Made by a program: the position numbers and the translations under genes. The notes beneath the pieces were generated by a model. It searched no databases. It saw only the letters and a program-made list of their open reading frames with translations, and was not told the origin of the DNA. Of a DNA stretch of 64,000 nt, positions 37,330 through 50,591 are shown in pieces (positions within the stretch are counted from its first letter, which is position 1; every line of letters starts with the position of its first letter). The stretch covers positions 30,407,956-30,471,955 of the forward strand of contig NW_019211460.1 in assembly GCF_002443255.2 (NCBI RefSeq), given 5' to 3'. This DNA is from Varroa destructor (taxonomy: Eukaryota; Arthropoda; Arachnida; Mesostigmata; Varroidae).

Positions 37330-40300
37330 TTATTTTCCACCGTCATCTTTAAGTTTTCTTGCCACGTAATAAAGTTCAAGAGGCCGATTCTGTTTCCAAT
37401 AGCGTTCATTGATTTGGTCGAGAGTGACGTGGGTCGGCAGAGCAAGGAACGACGCCGTACCTGTGCTCACGTACAGAGTATAAACGACTTTCGAGTCATT
37501 TGCGCCTCCGGTGCCTGCACCTGCGTCGTTAACGCCGCCAGCGGCCGATCCCAATGAACCACCACCAGACTGCTGACTTTTGTTTCCACCGGCACCCCCG
37601 CCTCCGCTGTGGTTGCTGTGGCTATTACTACCATCGGAACCTGACGTGTCGAGCTCGTAGCGAGTTGTGCAGTAAGCGGCTAAGTGCTCGGCCGTGGCGT
37701 TACCTGTCGTCTTCATGTATCTATAATAAACGGTACGAAGCGGTAACAGGAGGCGATAGAAAAACATCATGCAAAACATTTATGACAGTATGCGTGGCGA
37801 GCAGTGAGTAGCAATATTATACTAAATAATAATGTGTGTTCAAGACGACAATTAGGCATTCCATTACACGGTAGTATTAAATTAGATATACTATACAGAG
37901 AGAGTCGAAACGTTGTTAAGGTGAGCATCGAAAAAGAGGGAGCTCAACATATTAAACAAAATAAATATAATACTAAATGATCTGGATGTACTGTTTCTTC
38001 ATATATGTAGATAAATAGCACTGCTCTTAACATTTGAAAAGACAATATTCTAAAGTTGTATCCTCGATATTCGTCCAGATGCAAAATCTTGCTAAATTCA
38101 ATTGCTTCAATTGTTCTGTTGGTGAATCTTAAGACAAGAACGTACCGGATCTGGCTGTCTTGGGAGGGCTCGCTGGGATGAGGTTTAACGACCAGCTCAA
38201 TTTCGTTTACTGTAACAACGTTGTCGGTGGATGATTCATCCGTGTCTTCGGGACAAGCCACCGCCCGGCCTCGTTTGCGTTGAGGAGGCTATAATAATTA
38301 TAAAGACACAATTTGCTTGGTAAATAACAAACACATGTAATGGTGAAAAAAAGATGTATATATATCTTGCACTGCATCGATGGTACTTGAGCAAATGCGA
38401 TGTGTCTAAACGATCTAGCTAAATCTGGTCTTGCATAGGTTTGTGTCAATTGATGTTAACGCTACCCAGGTAATTTTCTCCTCCTCAAAAAGGCTGCTAG
38501 CTATAATATACTCATGAATTCCGTTCATATTTAACTTTTTTTTTATTTAAGATACATCTAATTTTTGCCTCAAATACATAACAAGCTAGAATACTAGTCT
38601 GTGAATCTACAGCCTACAACATTTTCCTCAGACACTCCCGTTCAGATGGATCTTCATCAAAAATATATTAACAGACTTTCAGCAGATCGTTATTTCCGCA
38701 AATCTTACAGACCACAGTAATGACCAACCTGCGGAGTAGAACTGCGGCTGCTTCCGCCGTCGCTAACCGATCCGTCATTGTGACCGCCGGTCCCGGTCTG
38801 TTGTGGACTAGGAGCGCTATGGGGAGCCCCTACTGTCGCTGAATGACCACTTGCTGGGGTGGGCTCCTCTTCAGCCGTGGCACGATCACCCGCTGGTCGC
38901 TGCTTCCGGTTGGCCAGTTTTCGGCTGAGGGCCTGTGCTTTGAGGCCCTCTTCGATCGATGAAGCGAAAGCTTGTCCACACGTCTTGTTCAACTTAGCCA
39001 ACACCCGCTCCTGGCAATCGATAATTGCATGGTATATTTATTGCATTCTCATGAAATGGCAGACAGGTACGGTAAGATAAAATGGAAATTGAACTGAACT
39101 GAACTGAACTCGACACTGCGCAAAACAATAATTTCGTTGGCGATGATATCACAATAGTATGTATCCAATGGCAGTAATTAAAGCACAATTTAGCTTTCCA
39201 AACTTAAGTCACTAAACGCTTTCGATAAACATACAGATTCCGTTTCGCACTGATATGGGTTAGTCAAAGGTATGATCGACCATTCAGGCTGGTGTTACAC
39301 CCTCAATAACAGCAGGCCGTCATTATAAAGGTTGCCTCTTATGTACGTTATCGTTTTACTTACGTACTTAACAAAGGTGTCAATGGAAATTATTATTATT
39401 CAGATTCAAATTTCATTTGTATACATAAATGAGATGGTTAGACAAAACGTTGGAACATCTCCTTTAGTTGAACTCACCCTGCACCAGTGTAAAGGGCAGT
39501 TATGGCACCAATTTCAATAATATCAATCTAAAACACATTAACAGATTCGCATAAAGAGAGACTATACACACTGAGTACGGGTAAAGTATTAAATAATACT
39601 TACGCTACTTAAGGGTAACAGCATGGTGAACTGATAAGCTATTGCTATCATTTTTCCATGTTATATAGTTTTAATCAAAAAGGCCACTCATAGATTTTCA
39701 ACGGATATATTTTGTATGCCTTAAAATAAATAAAATAAAAAATAAAATCAGTGCCGATCGAATCGAATGGAAAGCTAAATAGTTTAAACCCTGAACAGTC
39801 AAAGTGGATTGAACTAGTAAATCACACTGATAACTACCTGATAATGGTCGTACTCGTCACGAGATGGGTAAATCTTGGCAATGAGTGCATCAAAGTTTGG
39901 ATCGGCCCGAAGACTACGTTTGGAGACGAGCTTCTTACGACAGGTCGGGCATTCTTTGTTGCCAGATCGAAGAGCTATTGCGGGAGAATTGATAGATATT
40001 TAGCACGAAGCATTTAAAGGAGTAACCATTAGCACCGCGCGTAAATGAAATTCCAACTGTGCTACCATTATATCGTATTCCAGTTGGAGCTCCATGATCG
40101 TGCAGTGTTATCGAGAACCCTTACCAGTACCTTAATAAACATGGTAAGCCTTTCAGTGTCTGTATAGCTATAATAGGACTAAACATCGCCATACATGTTT
40201 AACAAATTAACTGGTGTAGGATGTTTCCGGTTGATCTCAACACAGAAAAACCCAGGACAGGCTCTGCAAGTAGTCTAGCCATCACAGCAGTAGAGCGACC

Positions 40301-43300
40301 TAACTTGTATGAGCCCTATAGTTTTCGTTTCTATGCCAACGACTGATTAATCATTCAATCAATGTTTGGTCACTGCGAGTGCCATTATTGCAGTAGATCC
40401 ATTCAAAGATGTAAAAGGTACACTCACACAAAGATATATAGACAAATAGATATGCAGGCACGTACTTACACAACACGGAGAAAAAAAACTCAGGTCAAGT
40501 ACCAAAATCATACTCATATTAGTGCGCCTTTGTTGATTTTAAGGACTGGCACAAACAAGTTTTCACATATTTCCTGCTGTTAATGCTATCGGACACGAAG
40601 TAAACGCAGTGATTAGCTCCGTCAGGTTTCGAGATGCCCACTAAATATTTTAGCCCTCGTTGAAGTTACAGTGGCTCACAGCTGAGTGACTCAATTTATT
40701 GCTTAGTCACGCACATATTGATTTGATTCGGATGGATGAAAAGAAAATGCCCGTGAATACAAGTTGTAGCAAAATAAACAGCTCTGTATATAGGATGTCA
40801 TTCCCAGCTGTGTGTAACGCCCTCGCTAATATTAGACTAATAGATGAGTCATGCCGTTAGTCAATTGTTATGCTACAGAGTTACTACATTAAAGGCTAGT
40901 GAATTGTAACGGCCATGCTGTAACCAGAAACGTAAAAACAAAAAATTGCAGACTCCGCGCTCAACTCCAACGATCTTGTGATTTCATAAAAAAAAGACGA
41001 ATCGTGCAATAGTTTTATATCAACAATAGTTTATTATTCTAGTGTTTTATAAGTGACTTATCTACTTAACTAGGATAGGCGCGATGAACCCACGCTATTA
41101 GATATAGGCACAGTAATCAGAGTTAGTAGTATACTAACCGCATTCCAGGAAATGGTGTGACGATATCCAATCATCAAAGGCAAAAAATCTACACAATGGA
41201 TAGAAGCATTTAGCCGGAACTCCTAAACGAGTAGGCAGCCATTCATATTATTGCGTTGTAATAGCAAAACTCAGTGAGAAGTCGCATCGATCTATTTGCT
41301 AGCTTGGTTTATATTAAAAAATAAATTACCATAAGACGTGTATGGCCGCCAAAAAGATAACTTGTCAAATATATTGTACAAGGTTTTAGTAAATGCACGG
41401 AAAATGCCTCAATTTAAATCAGTATGAAAAACGTCTACCAGAAAATAAATGTTTCGTAATTCAATGAAATATTAAATTATGAATGTACGAACATGGCCCG
41501 CGTACACAATTATGGATGTCAGGTGCAGTATTGTAGTTAACAAAGAGCTCTCCGATCAAAAAAGTTCGGTTTCCGGAAAAAATTCCAAAGCTGCTAATTT
41601 TGGAAAATAAAATCACTTTACTCTAATTACAAACTGTGCCGTCGGATGTCATACCAGGCAAAATAATAAGACATGGCAGTGCTCCTTTTCATTATAGCCG
41701 GAGAATTCCAAAGGCATGTCCAGAGATGAAATACAAGCATCTGTGCAAGATGTCAGTCTATATGTCTTCGCTTTTTTGGACCACAGCAAAACATGATTTC
41801 TATTTACTCAATTCATGTGAATTGGCTAGTTAGCTGAATATATACAACACGTCCTTATAGAGTCCTCACTTTGTTTTTGGCAACATACATGTGGGCCACG
41901 TTACCACTGTTGTGCAAAGTGGTATGCTCAATGTGACTTTACACAATAAAACACGACATTTATGGAAAAAAAATACGGAAGTGCTTAAACTTCCAACATA
42001 CGGCTATTACACAAATACGGTTATATGCTTCGTGCTCATCGAGCATCGGCGTTTTGTAACGTAAGTTTTGCTGCAAAGTTAAGGCTTGAAGTGCATATTT
42101 TTAGTCCTATTGTATCTCCTTATTTGCATCTAGCACTTTTCAACCTACGAAAAAGCCCATACCTGCTACGCATGTAAGTATGATGATGTGTACAACGTAT
42201 TTAATTTCTCCATACCTATAACAATCCAGGTATGTAATTGCATACAACGAACTTGTGCTTCTGCTTTTACTATTGAAAGGTTTTAACACTCACCTGTAAT
42301 AATGCACTCTTGACAAAATCTGTGTAGGCATTCTTTGGTGGTCATGGTTGTCTTGAGTATATCTAGGCAAATGGGGCACATTAATTCCGAGTGAAGGGAA
42401 CGTTGAGAAACCGCAATTTCCGTATTGTCAGTGCAGACCTAGAACGTAGCACAATATCACAATAGGTATTTTTTTCTAGTTATCGGACTACAAAAGAGAA
42501 ATATTCACATTTATTAACGTTTCGTAAAAGTCGTCATAAATTCGTAAAGTAATGCTCGACCATTAAGACATTCTGACCTGTACTTTGATTCACTCGTATT
42601 ATATCGATTGTTGCATTAGACACCTACCCCCCACTATTATCTGATAGACATCTACTACAACAAACTTCTTTTTATGTTATATTCTCACAGTCAAGGCATA
42701 AAAATTATATTCAAAATTTGAGAGACTAAGGCCATTACCTGCAGTTATTGTGCTGCCGCGTAATCCTAGTTTCTACTATGATCTGTAAGATTTTTGCGCA
42801 GTTCAAATACAATATTCTGTAAAGGTTCTTGAACCACACTCGCCGAGCCTACTCAACGTCTGCTTAACCGACCCCAAGAGCAAACTGACAACCGTTAGGT
42901 CGGAGTTAAAAGATGTGTAGGAGTTAAATAAACTCCTACATATCTTTTATTAAACACTGTCATACCTAAGTCGATCATGTGTTCACCCACCGCGGACTGA
43001 ATAATAGTTGTAATAAGAATAGTAATAATCTTAGTTATTATTACTATGTATTAAAATAAAGTTCAGTGATGTTTTCGTCGTATAAAGTAAGTTACGCGGT
43101 TTTTCACGCTATGCTTTCGTGTCTGGTGCACTCACGCCGTCTTATTCTAATTATATATGTCATAAGATTATAAGCTGTTGTTAGTCAGGAACGGCTATTG
43201 CGTAATCTATGCTCAACCGCGTTAAACAAATCACAAATTCATGAGTGCTGGTAACGCGAATACAGTTTTTATAGGAGTATTATCGAGTATCGGTAGGTCT

Positions 43301-43638
43301 ATAATCTGTTGATAATGTGAACTTTGTTAAGAATCTTTATCTCATCACTTTATTCTCATTATGATTCTTTTTACTAATTCGTTCTGAGTAATAAATAATT
43401 GTTGACAAGTTTGTTGTTAAAAAGTGAAGCCTTTCTAAGCTGATCTTCAACTGTTCTCTTGTTTAGCAGAACCTTAGAATCAGCTTTTGCTATTCCTCTA
43501 ACGACTGGGAGGAACACGAAATGTTCAGCTGAGGAGACGCGGGGTTACGAATACACAAACCTCTTGTGGAGTGCGGTGCATCTCATACAGGGACAATTCC
43601 CAGGTTCGAGCTGTTCCTAGGGGGTCCATCGTTGTCAT
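37330..43638 (-). CDS. Sce: E3 ubiquitin ligase RING1/Sce (Polycomb repressive complex 1 core), 391 aa, six exons
   Basis: Catalytic subunit of PRC1, which monoubiquitinates histone H2A in nuclear chromatin. Exons: 43561-43638, 42294-42438, 39838-39974, 38729-39010, 38146-38288, 37330-37720, all phases consistent. The start [19 protein letters not shown] is very like fly Sce. The C3HC4 RING finger (about residues 47-90) is complete: [17 protein letters not shown], then [19 protein letters not shown]. Next come [11 protein letters not shown], a disordered Ser/Pro/Gly linker, a basic patch PPQRKRGR, and the C-terminal RAWUL domain that binds CBX/RYBP partners ([27 protein letters not shown], then a Gly/Ser insert, to [10 protein letters not shown]). 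An in-frame TAG lies two codons upstream of the ATG, which fixes the start. Vertebrates have two paralogs (RING1, RNF2); this looks like the single invertebrate form. Confidence 0.97.
39091..39110. repeat. short tandem repeat (GAACT)4
   Basis: Four copies of GAACT in the RING1 intron just upstream (in gene direction) of exon 4. Simple sequence. Confidence 0.8.
42907..42949. repeat. 19-bp inverted repeat (one G-T pair), 5-nt loop
   Basis: TAAAAGATGTGTAGGAGTT and AACTCCTACATATCTTTTA face each other across AAATA, with one wobble position. It lies in RING1 intron 1. Confidence 0.8.
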
Positions 43639-44097
43639 CGCCTAACTCTCCTACGACGGAAAGTCAAGCACATCAAAGGAAAATGTCGCAAGACACACGA
43701 TATCAAAGCGCCAGCAGTAAGAAGCACAAATACGCAATAATATGTTACTGCCAGGCGTACTCCAACCAGAACAATGAAATATGCACATACACCTTCTGAT
43801 GCTGCTACAAGCTGTCTCGTATCCTGTCTGTTTACAGAGGAATGAACGACGGACTGCACACCCCTCTGACAGAATGTTGGCTGAACCCAACCAACTAGCC
43901 AGCGGAACGGCGGTACAATAATACAAATATTATTTTTCCTTCGCTCTAACATATAAACAACAGCTAGCATCTACGGCTAATTCAGCACGAAAACAACAGT
44001 GAGCTATTGCCTCAATAATGACATTGATCTCTGACTGGCTAACTGCTCTGGCTGTACTGATTGAGTGAGTGCCGAGATCGCGCATATCAGAGCTTAC

Positions 44098-44169
44098 CGC
44101 TACGGGGGAAAGATCTGAGGGTTTAGATAAGGCCTGTGTGGCGGGCGGCTCAGTGTTGCCATCAGCCAT
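44098..44169 (-). other. upstream exon-like ORF of RING1 (uORF or alternative N-terminus)
   Basis: A minus-strand ATG opens 24 codons, MADGNTEPPATQALSKPS onward, ending at a strong donor GTAAGC in phase 0. If spliced to the acceptor (CGTCGTAG) just before RING1 exon 1, it continues Glu-Ser-stop, and the stop lies two codons before the RING1 ATG. If it instead skips to exon 2, it stays in frame with the RING finger. The segment TQALSK recalls the vertebrate RNF2 N-terminus (TQPLSK), though that may be chance. The choice needs transcript data. Confidence 0.45.
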
Positions 44170-45877
44170 ATTTTGCGAACCTAATAAATAAAGCAACCAA
44201 ATTTTCATACTAATAATAACAGTAGAGGATATCAATTTATCTTGTATGACAACATGGCGACATCGTTTTTTCTTTGAAAAAAAAAAACGAATTTGATGCA
44301 GTTTTAAAGTTCAAAAAGTAACACAAGCATTCACATGAATACAATCTATTGCAATATTTCACATGAAACTAATATGGGCATTCATTCGATTTTAGTAAAA
44401 TAAACAACTCCATGCTGAATAGAATAGGTCCTGCATTATTATTCAGTTTATCGCCAGTGATACTCCAATGAGAACTGCACAACGTGCACATAGAGTGTGG
44501 TTGTGTATTTTGTTAAATGTGTAAGTGTATAAGATTACAGAGGTTACTGTGTTTCCGCAGTGAAATTCCGGATTCTAAGTTGTGACATGAGTCATCTGAG
44601 CTAGACTCATAAAGTGCAACTTTTGATACTACGATGCGCATCTGCTCGGTGTAGCTAATCTATTTACACAGCCATGGTAGAAAGTAAGTCGAATTAAGCT
44701 GACAGAGCTTGACGTCCAAACATGAATCACTTAAACTTTGGGATTTATATACATCCCAGAGATTTATGTCTATTTAAGTTCAATAGCGAACTAAGGAAAA
44801 GCTTCACTTGTAATAAGAAAAAAAAATAACCGAGCTTCTACTGAAGACCTACTCATAAATTCTTGAAAAAGACCAGAATGTTCGATGCAAATATTAGACA
44901 CGTTCAGCGTTACTAATATCAGCCAGTCTGACATGATTGATGGTAACGAATATATAAAAAGACCCTCAATTCCCAATAACAGACGTTTGCTCAATGATTT
45001 CATGATGTCAAAGGAGTCGTTGTTCAACCTGATTCTCCTATAAGCACGCGAACTAGCGACATCTATCTAAATTTTCTGGAGCGGATCAGCACATGTCGCA
45101 GCAACCTGATTTCAGGGCTATTTATGTACGAAGCAACAAACATCGCACCACTTATTGATATTGACCTTATCTTCAAGCGAGCCGTTTTCGGTCGCCCCAT
45201 ATAATTTGGAGCAGAATTTCCAGGTAAGCTGTAAAATATCCACCCACTTAACTAGGTTGATTCGAGGTTCGCTAGTTACCCTTGGCGCGGGTATCAGCCA
45301 TTGTCACACCTCTTAACACTCGTCTGCTTCGTTAATCGGTTTCAGCATTTAGCGTCATGGAATTTTGTTTAGCGAAAGTCCTCATGCGTACACCATTCGC
45401 CATATCGTGTGTATCCGTCGTGTGCGTGAAGTCCACGCTCCCTCCCCGACCAGACCCCAGCTTACTCATCCAGCGGCAGAGTCTATTCGGTGAGATAACA
45501 AAGCAATTTGCTCCGAATGTATTGTGCAGTGTATGCGAGCTAAATTTGTCCTTTTCACTAGAATTCGGCAAAAGTTTAGTGGAAATCTTTTTTTTTTTTT
45601 GTTGCTAACGCAATAACGGTGTGATGCTACCTTCGATCAACAACCGTTGTTGATAGATTACTAGCAGAGCGTCTAGTTGTGAGGGAAGCTCATATTTTTA
45701 CCGCGTTAACAGATGATCAGCAGCCGAAGTCAATTGATGTAAACGCGCTCTGAGCGACAAATAGGTGTGAGTAGACGCCAAACTTGATGCGGGCAGTCTA
45801 TACCTGTTAATTAAGCCCTGTAGGAGCAAACTGTCGCCACCTGTTGAATTAATTTCGCTGATGACCCTCATAGTGAT

Positions 45878-45895
45878 AATATATATATATATATA
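45878..45895. repeat. short (TA)n microsatellite
   Basis: About nine TA units in the RING1-sds22 spacer. Confidence 0.7.
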
Positions 45896-47240
45896 TTCAG
45901 TATTACGTGTAGGATTCCTATTATAATAAACATTTCGCGCTGTACCAACAGTGGCAGTAGATGTGTTTCGATTAAACAAAGTCAACCATATTCTTCAAGT
46001 GATTGTGTCAACTGGAGATTACTGTGGCTCAGTCATGGTCATTAATAGATATTGGTTGTAATCCACAGTGAGTGACTCTGTGGTTCCGTTCTTGTCTTTC
46101 GACCGTGCATCGTACGACAGTATTCTGAATTAGATTGGGTATCTTATTTTTGAGAATTTTAAAATCCACTGGTAGGAATTGAGTGGTCGTATTTGTTTGA
46201 GAACTGATGAAAATGAAGACGCGTGCAACGAAAAAGCAATGACGTTGGCTTCTTATAGCGCGAACTCTGGCGCACTGCCATGTTTTTACTACGGCTATTA
46301 GGTGGTATTGGTTGTCTATATATATTGACATAATGTGGCAGAGTTTTTGGGGCACAAGTTGACGTACGGTTTATGAGCGCACAGTACGATATTGTCAAAC
46401 GCTACGAATTATCCCCGTGATTGTGTTGGTAGTACGTTTGTTCACTACACGTAGAGACGCATGAAGTGATTTAAGGTTTGAAGTCACGCGTTTCCGTCTG
46501 AGGTCTGAGGAAGCTTGTTTAACTAAGAAATAGAACATAAAACTGGAAACATTTAGAATGAGACCGACGAGCTGTTTGCCGCTCCACAATAGTGTGTTAA
46601 CCTCGTAGTGGGAATAGTGGCTTTTATCTTGCTACAGAAATTCGTTGATCATACGGATTGATAAACTTTTTCAGTTAATTCTTGTACTCTTCTTAGGAAA
46701 ACATATTGATTATCAATTTAGTTTATGGTTACCATTTAAGGAACATTACATAAAAGAACGTCATTTCTGCACAAACTGCGCAGTATTTGCGCACCGATGT
46801 ACCATTGGAAGGAAATAATATATGACGACGAGATCGTCTTGCTTCGCCGCATCGCAATAAAATGCATTTTGCGATGTTCTTGTGATTTCTGCCGATTACG
46901 AGTTGTGCTCTATTTCTGACAGGTTTCTGCAGAAGGGATTCACTCATATCGTTTTTTGGGCACACAAAGTAAATAGAGTTTTACGAACTGTTTTTATTGA
47001 CAGGACGGCTCGGGTAAACTACCTGACTCCGATAACGGTGCGTCTCTTCCAGAGGTACATATACGCCGATGCACACTTGGAGTACATGTCAGATACTGCA
47101 GATGCCATGAATTGTAATTATCAACGTGTAGAATACTTGGCTTGCTTCGTAATTACCTGAAATTCAGTAGTAAATTCAAAGTAGTTGTTAAAGTCTTGCA
47201 ATCACGGTGATACCAAATAAAAGAAAAAGTCCTTGTAGTT

Positions 47241-47314
47241 GTGCAGTTGTAACGGGTTTGTCTGCGAACCGTTCGGACACGTGGGGTAGTCGAGGTTCGA
47301 ACCATCGAATGCAC
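47241..47314 (+). other. tRNA-like pseudogene or SINE head, 74 nt
   Basis: GTGCAGT at the 5' end pairs with AATGCAC at the 3' end in six of seven positions, as an acceptor stem would. A B box GGTTCGAACC sits at 47294-47303 inside a T arm with four of five pairs, and an A-box-like TGTAACGGGTT starts 46 nt earlier, the normal spacing. The D arm is not formed and the anticodon loop would be too long. It is therefore probably a decayed tRNA copy or a tRNA-derived SINE rather than a working gene. Confidence 0.35.
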
Positions 47315-48333
47315 TAGCTTCCGTGCTGGAGGTTAGTTGCGCTTGAAGCCAAGTAAAAGATGCAAAACTCGAAAACATTGGCGATAGATAATAAGTTAAT
47401 CGACAGACATTTGCGTACGTAGGTATATCTGACTAGACCTAAAACCTATATTGCATACCGCTGATGGTGTTCTTTTGACAGTAAGGCCTATTTTAGATTT
47501 ATGCACGACAATTTAATATACGCCAAAGGCTACCTTTATCAGCGTACGTGGATGAAACGCTAGCCTAAGGCCATCCACCCAGTGAGATAAAAAGAGAATA
47601 ATTTGATAAATTAAGTACACAATTTTTACCCGAGGACACATAAGCTATATGCGCTTTGAGCAATCGTACGAAACGAAAATAATTATGTATACTACATTAT
47701 AATTTTAATTATTCTCATGAATTTTGTGTAGTCATTTTAATGGTTACTTAGTGTTCAGAGATTGTTGTGCGCATTTGTATGGCTTAATTAAGCCATTTCT
47801 AGATCGGCATCCCTTTAAATAGTATAAATAATAACATTTAAATTCTATTCTTACATCCTAATTAAAATCCCTTTAAATAGAATAAATTTAAGCGTACGAC
47901 TACGATCCATTAGCGTGTGCGGAATCCATATCCATTGCTTTGCTTAATCATTAGCCCTATGTGACCCGACCCTTGTTGTGCATATTACTGGGTAGTGCAT
48001 ACACAGAGGTCGCAAGCTTTCCCAATAGTTAGTATGGGGTCTATGCCCAGTCTGTTTCCGATATATAACTCGTCATTGTTTCTTTATTAGGTTTGTCAAT
48101 CAAAATTACTCATGTTATTGTGAGTGTAATAACAATGTGATATATTTATAGTAATTTGTATATATATTAACAATATATAGTAATTTTCAATAGACGTCGG
48201 CGTTGTTCGAAATGTGGCCATTTACTACCTTTTGTTTAATTCTATGTCCAAATATATCTAATATATTATAGATAGAAAAAAACTATTGTAAGTGTCGTAT
48301 CTTGTGCATTTTTGTATCCTTTTATCGCAGCCA

Positions 48334-50591
48334 ATGTCTGACGAACTGCCGCGCCTCGAAGCCCGAGAGGCAAAATTGCCCTCGACATGCAACCTTGCCG
48401 CAGCCGGAGATGACAATATGAGTGAACCTACTGAACAGACTAATTCTGTCGAAGAGGATGTTGAGCAAGTGATGATCGACGTCGACACGGAAGAAGTGGA
48501 TTTCAACCACGGACGTCTCACGGAGATTCGGGGACTTGAGGAACTGAGACGAATTCGTGTTCTGGGCTTCCGGAACAATCTTCTTAAGAAGATAGAGAAT
48601 TTGGAAACGCTTACCACTCTTGTCGAACTTGAGTTTTATGATAATCAAGTAAGGAAATAAGGGATACCAAGGGAAGAAGAGACCCTACGTAGTGATGAAT
48701 ACGATGAAAATAATAATATGAAATGTTTACATTGTCTGTAAAGCGTGTTTGTATTGTGTTTATGAGAGCGCCAAGCAAGTTTACCCCGTATTCAGTGCTC
48801 CGCTTAACTTTACAATTTATTAAGTGTAGATATCATGAACATCAGATCGCTACTTAGCAAGAATAATAGATTCGGTTATATATTATTTTCGAGTATACAT
48901 CAGATAACTGAACTTTAATTTGTATACGATTTGTACGTACTAAACATATGTAATCATTCAAATCTTTGCAGATTACGAAGATTGAAAATTTGGATACGCT
49001 AGTAAACCTGAAGATTCTTGACCTGTCATTTAATCGTTTGACAGTAATCGAAAATCTTTCGTCCCTTCGCAGTCTTGAAAAGCTTTACCTCGTCAACAAT
49101 CGTATCTCGAAGATTGAAAATTTAGACGCGCTTGAGAATCTTCGCTTGTTGGAATTGGGTGCCAATAAAATTCGTGTACTCGAAAATTTAGAAAAGCTCA
49201 CGTCACTTACCGAGCTATACGTTGGAAAGAATAAAATTGCCAAACTTCAAGGTTTAGAAACACTCGTTAACTTGGAGACGTTAAGCGCTCAGAGCAACCG
49301 ACTATTGCACATTGAAGGGCTTGACAACTGTACTAAACTTAAGGGGCTTTATCTTTCTCACAATGGGCTAACAGCAGTGGAGAATCTTGAACAAAATGTA
49401 AGTGAACTTGCTAGTGGTGTCTGTCAGGTATAGCTTTCTTTTTGAAAATCTAAGGTATTTTTCGGAAAGAGTTACACGTGGCGAGATAGCGACTATAAGA
49501 TTGACCAACTGCGCCTTGATTTAAGATTATCAAAGTTGGAGCTCTAACTAATGAATATTACAGAGGCGATTAAACAGAGTGGGCTTTTATGACGTTTAAT
49601 AATATGGTACAAAAAAAAAGTATTATATTGTTTCTGTCGGTTTTTTATGTGTGTTATGCCTAAGGTTATCCTATACTTTGTAATTATGCATTCAAGCATA
49701 ACCGCTAATATTTTTGACGATCTAGTAGTAGCTATGATATCATCACGATTGATTTCGCGCTCGAAATTTAGCAATTTTGCCTGTTACGTAATTGGGCATA
49801 CAAGAAGGACAGAATCAATCCTATCAAAAATACTTGATGCAGATACACTAACTTAAAAGGCAAAAGCAAACAATTTCTGTTAGTTTACATACAGATTGCT
49901 ATTGCCACTAACCATTGAAATCTACAGGTCGAGTTAGAGACATTAGACTGTGCCTCGAACCGGATCAGCAAACTTTCCGGAATAATACATCTCAGTAAAC
50001 TTACTGAGTTCTGGGTACGTTTATAACACGTTATTTCCCTTGATAGGTTACTTGATAACGTATAAATCTGTGATCTTCTATGTCAGTACCCTTGACATCT
50101 CATTTTGCTACAGAACCTCTATATTTTATATATTGTTAAGGTAGCTTAAATTGGTTTGTTATATAAACTACGATAGTAGACGTTACTCCGTTCTACTCAA
50201 TTATAGAACAATCAAGCGGCAAGACAAAGCTTTACGATTACTACCATTATCGTAACCATAATATGACAATTTCAGGAAATGACAATAGTAGAGTTTAACT
50301 ATTTAACTAGCAAATCCTATCAAGTATTTCCTAATCCACTACATGCCTTTATGAAATTGTTTTTTTGTTAACCATTCTCATTTGTTTTTATTTTTGATTA
50401 TGCAGTTCAATAATAATCTCATCGAAGATTGGCATGAGGTTGACGTGTTAAAAGAGTTTCCCCAGTTGGACACCGTCTACTTGGAGGGCAATCCGATTTC
50501 GATGGATCCAAACTACCGTCGAAAGATCATGCTTATTTCACCAAGTGTCAACCAGATCGATGCGACACTGTGTAGACAGAAGGCATTATAA
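48334..50591 (+). CDS. sds22: protein phosphatase 1 regulatory subunit sds22 (PPP1R7), leucine-rich repeat protein, 337 aa
   Basis: Binds the catalytic subunit of protein phosphatase 1 and shapes its assembly and activity. Exons: 48334-48648, 48972-49397, 49928-50014, 50406-50591, all phase 0. An acidic N-terminus (EQTNSVEEDVEQVMIDVD) leads into VDFNHGRLTEIRGLEEL and about eleven 22-residue sds22-type repeats of the form L..L..L.L..N.I..I.NL, for example LEKLYLVNNRISKIENLDAL and LTELYVGKNKIAKLQGLETL. The repeat array ends in the LRR cap (LDTVYLEGNPISMDPNYRR, PSVNQIDATL). Human PPP1R7 has 360 aa; the difference is mostly in the N-terminal tail. The ATG is preceded within a few bases by a splice acceptor, so a noncoding first exon exists upstream. 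Confidence 0.97.

Larger units (their letters stand above)
43639..48333. other. RING1-sds22 divergent spacer
   Basis: About 4.7 kb between the divergent starts of RING1 and sds22. It holds the RING1 upstream exon candidate (44098-44169), a tRNA-like block (47241-47314), a (TA)n run near 45880 and AT-rich direct repeats near 47810-47890 (CCCTTTAAATAG twice). The sds22 coding exon begins three bases after an acceptor, so at least one sds22 5' untranslated exon must lie here; it was not located. Confidence 0.5.

Noticed and set aside
45160..45222. Plus-strand exon-like block ending in CAG|GTAAGC upstream of sds22
   Set aside because: It could be a 5' untranslated exon of sds22, but acceptor quality and coding content are too weak to support it without transcripts.
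46969..47160. Exon-like block near 47000 with internal AG and GT sites
   Set aside because: Two frames are briefly open, but neither gives a recognisable peptide nor joins to sds22 in a supported phase.
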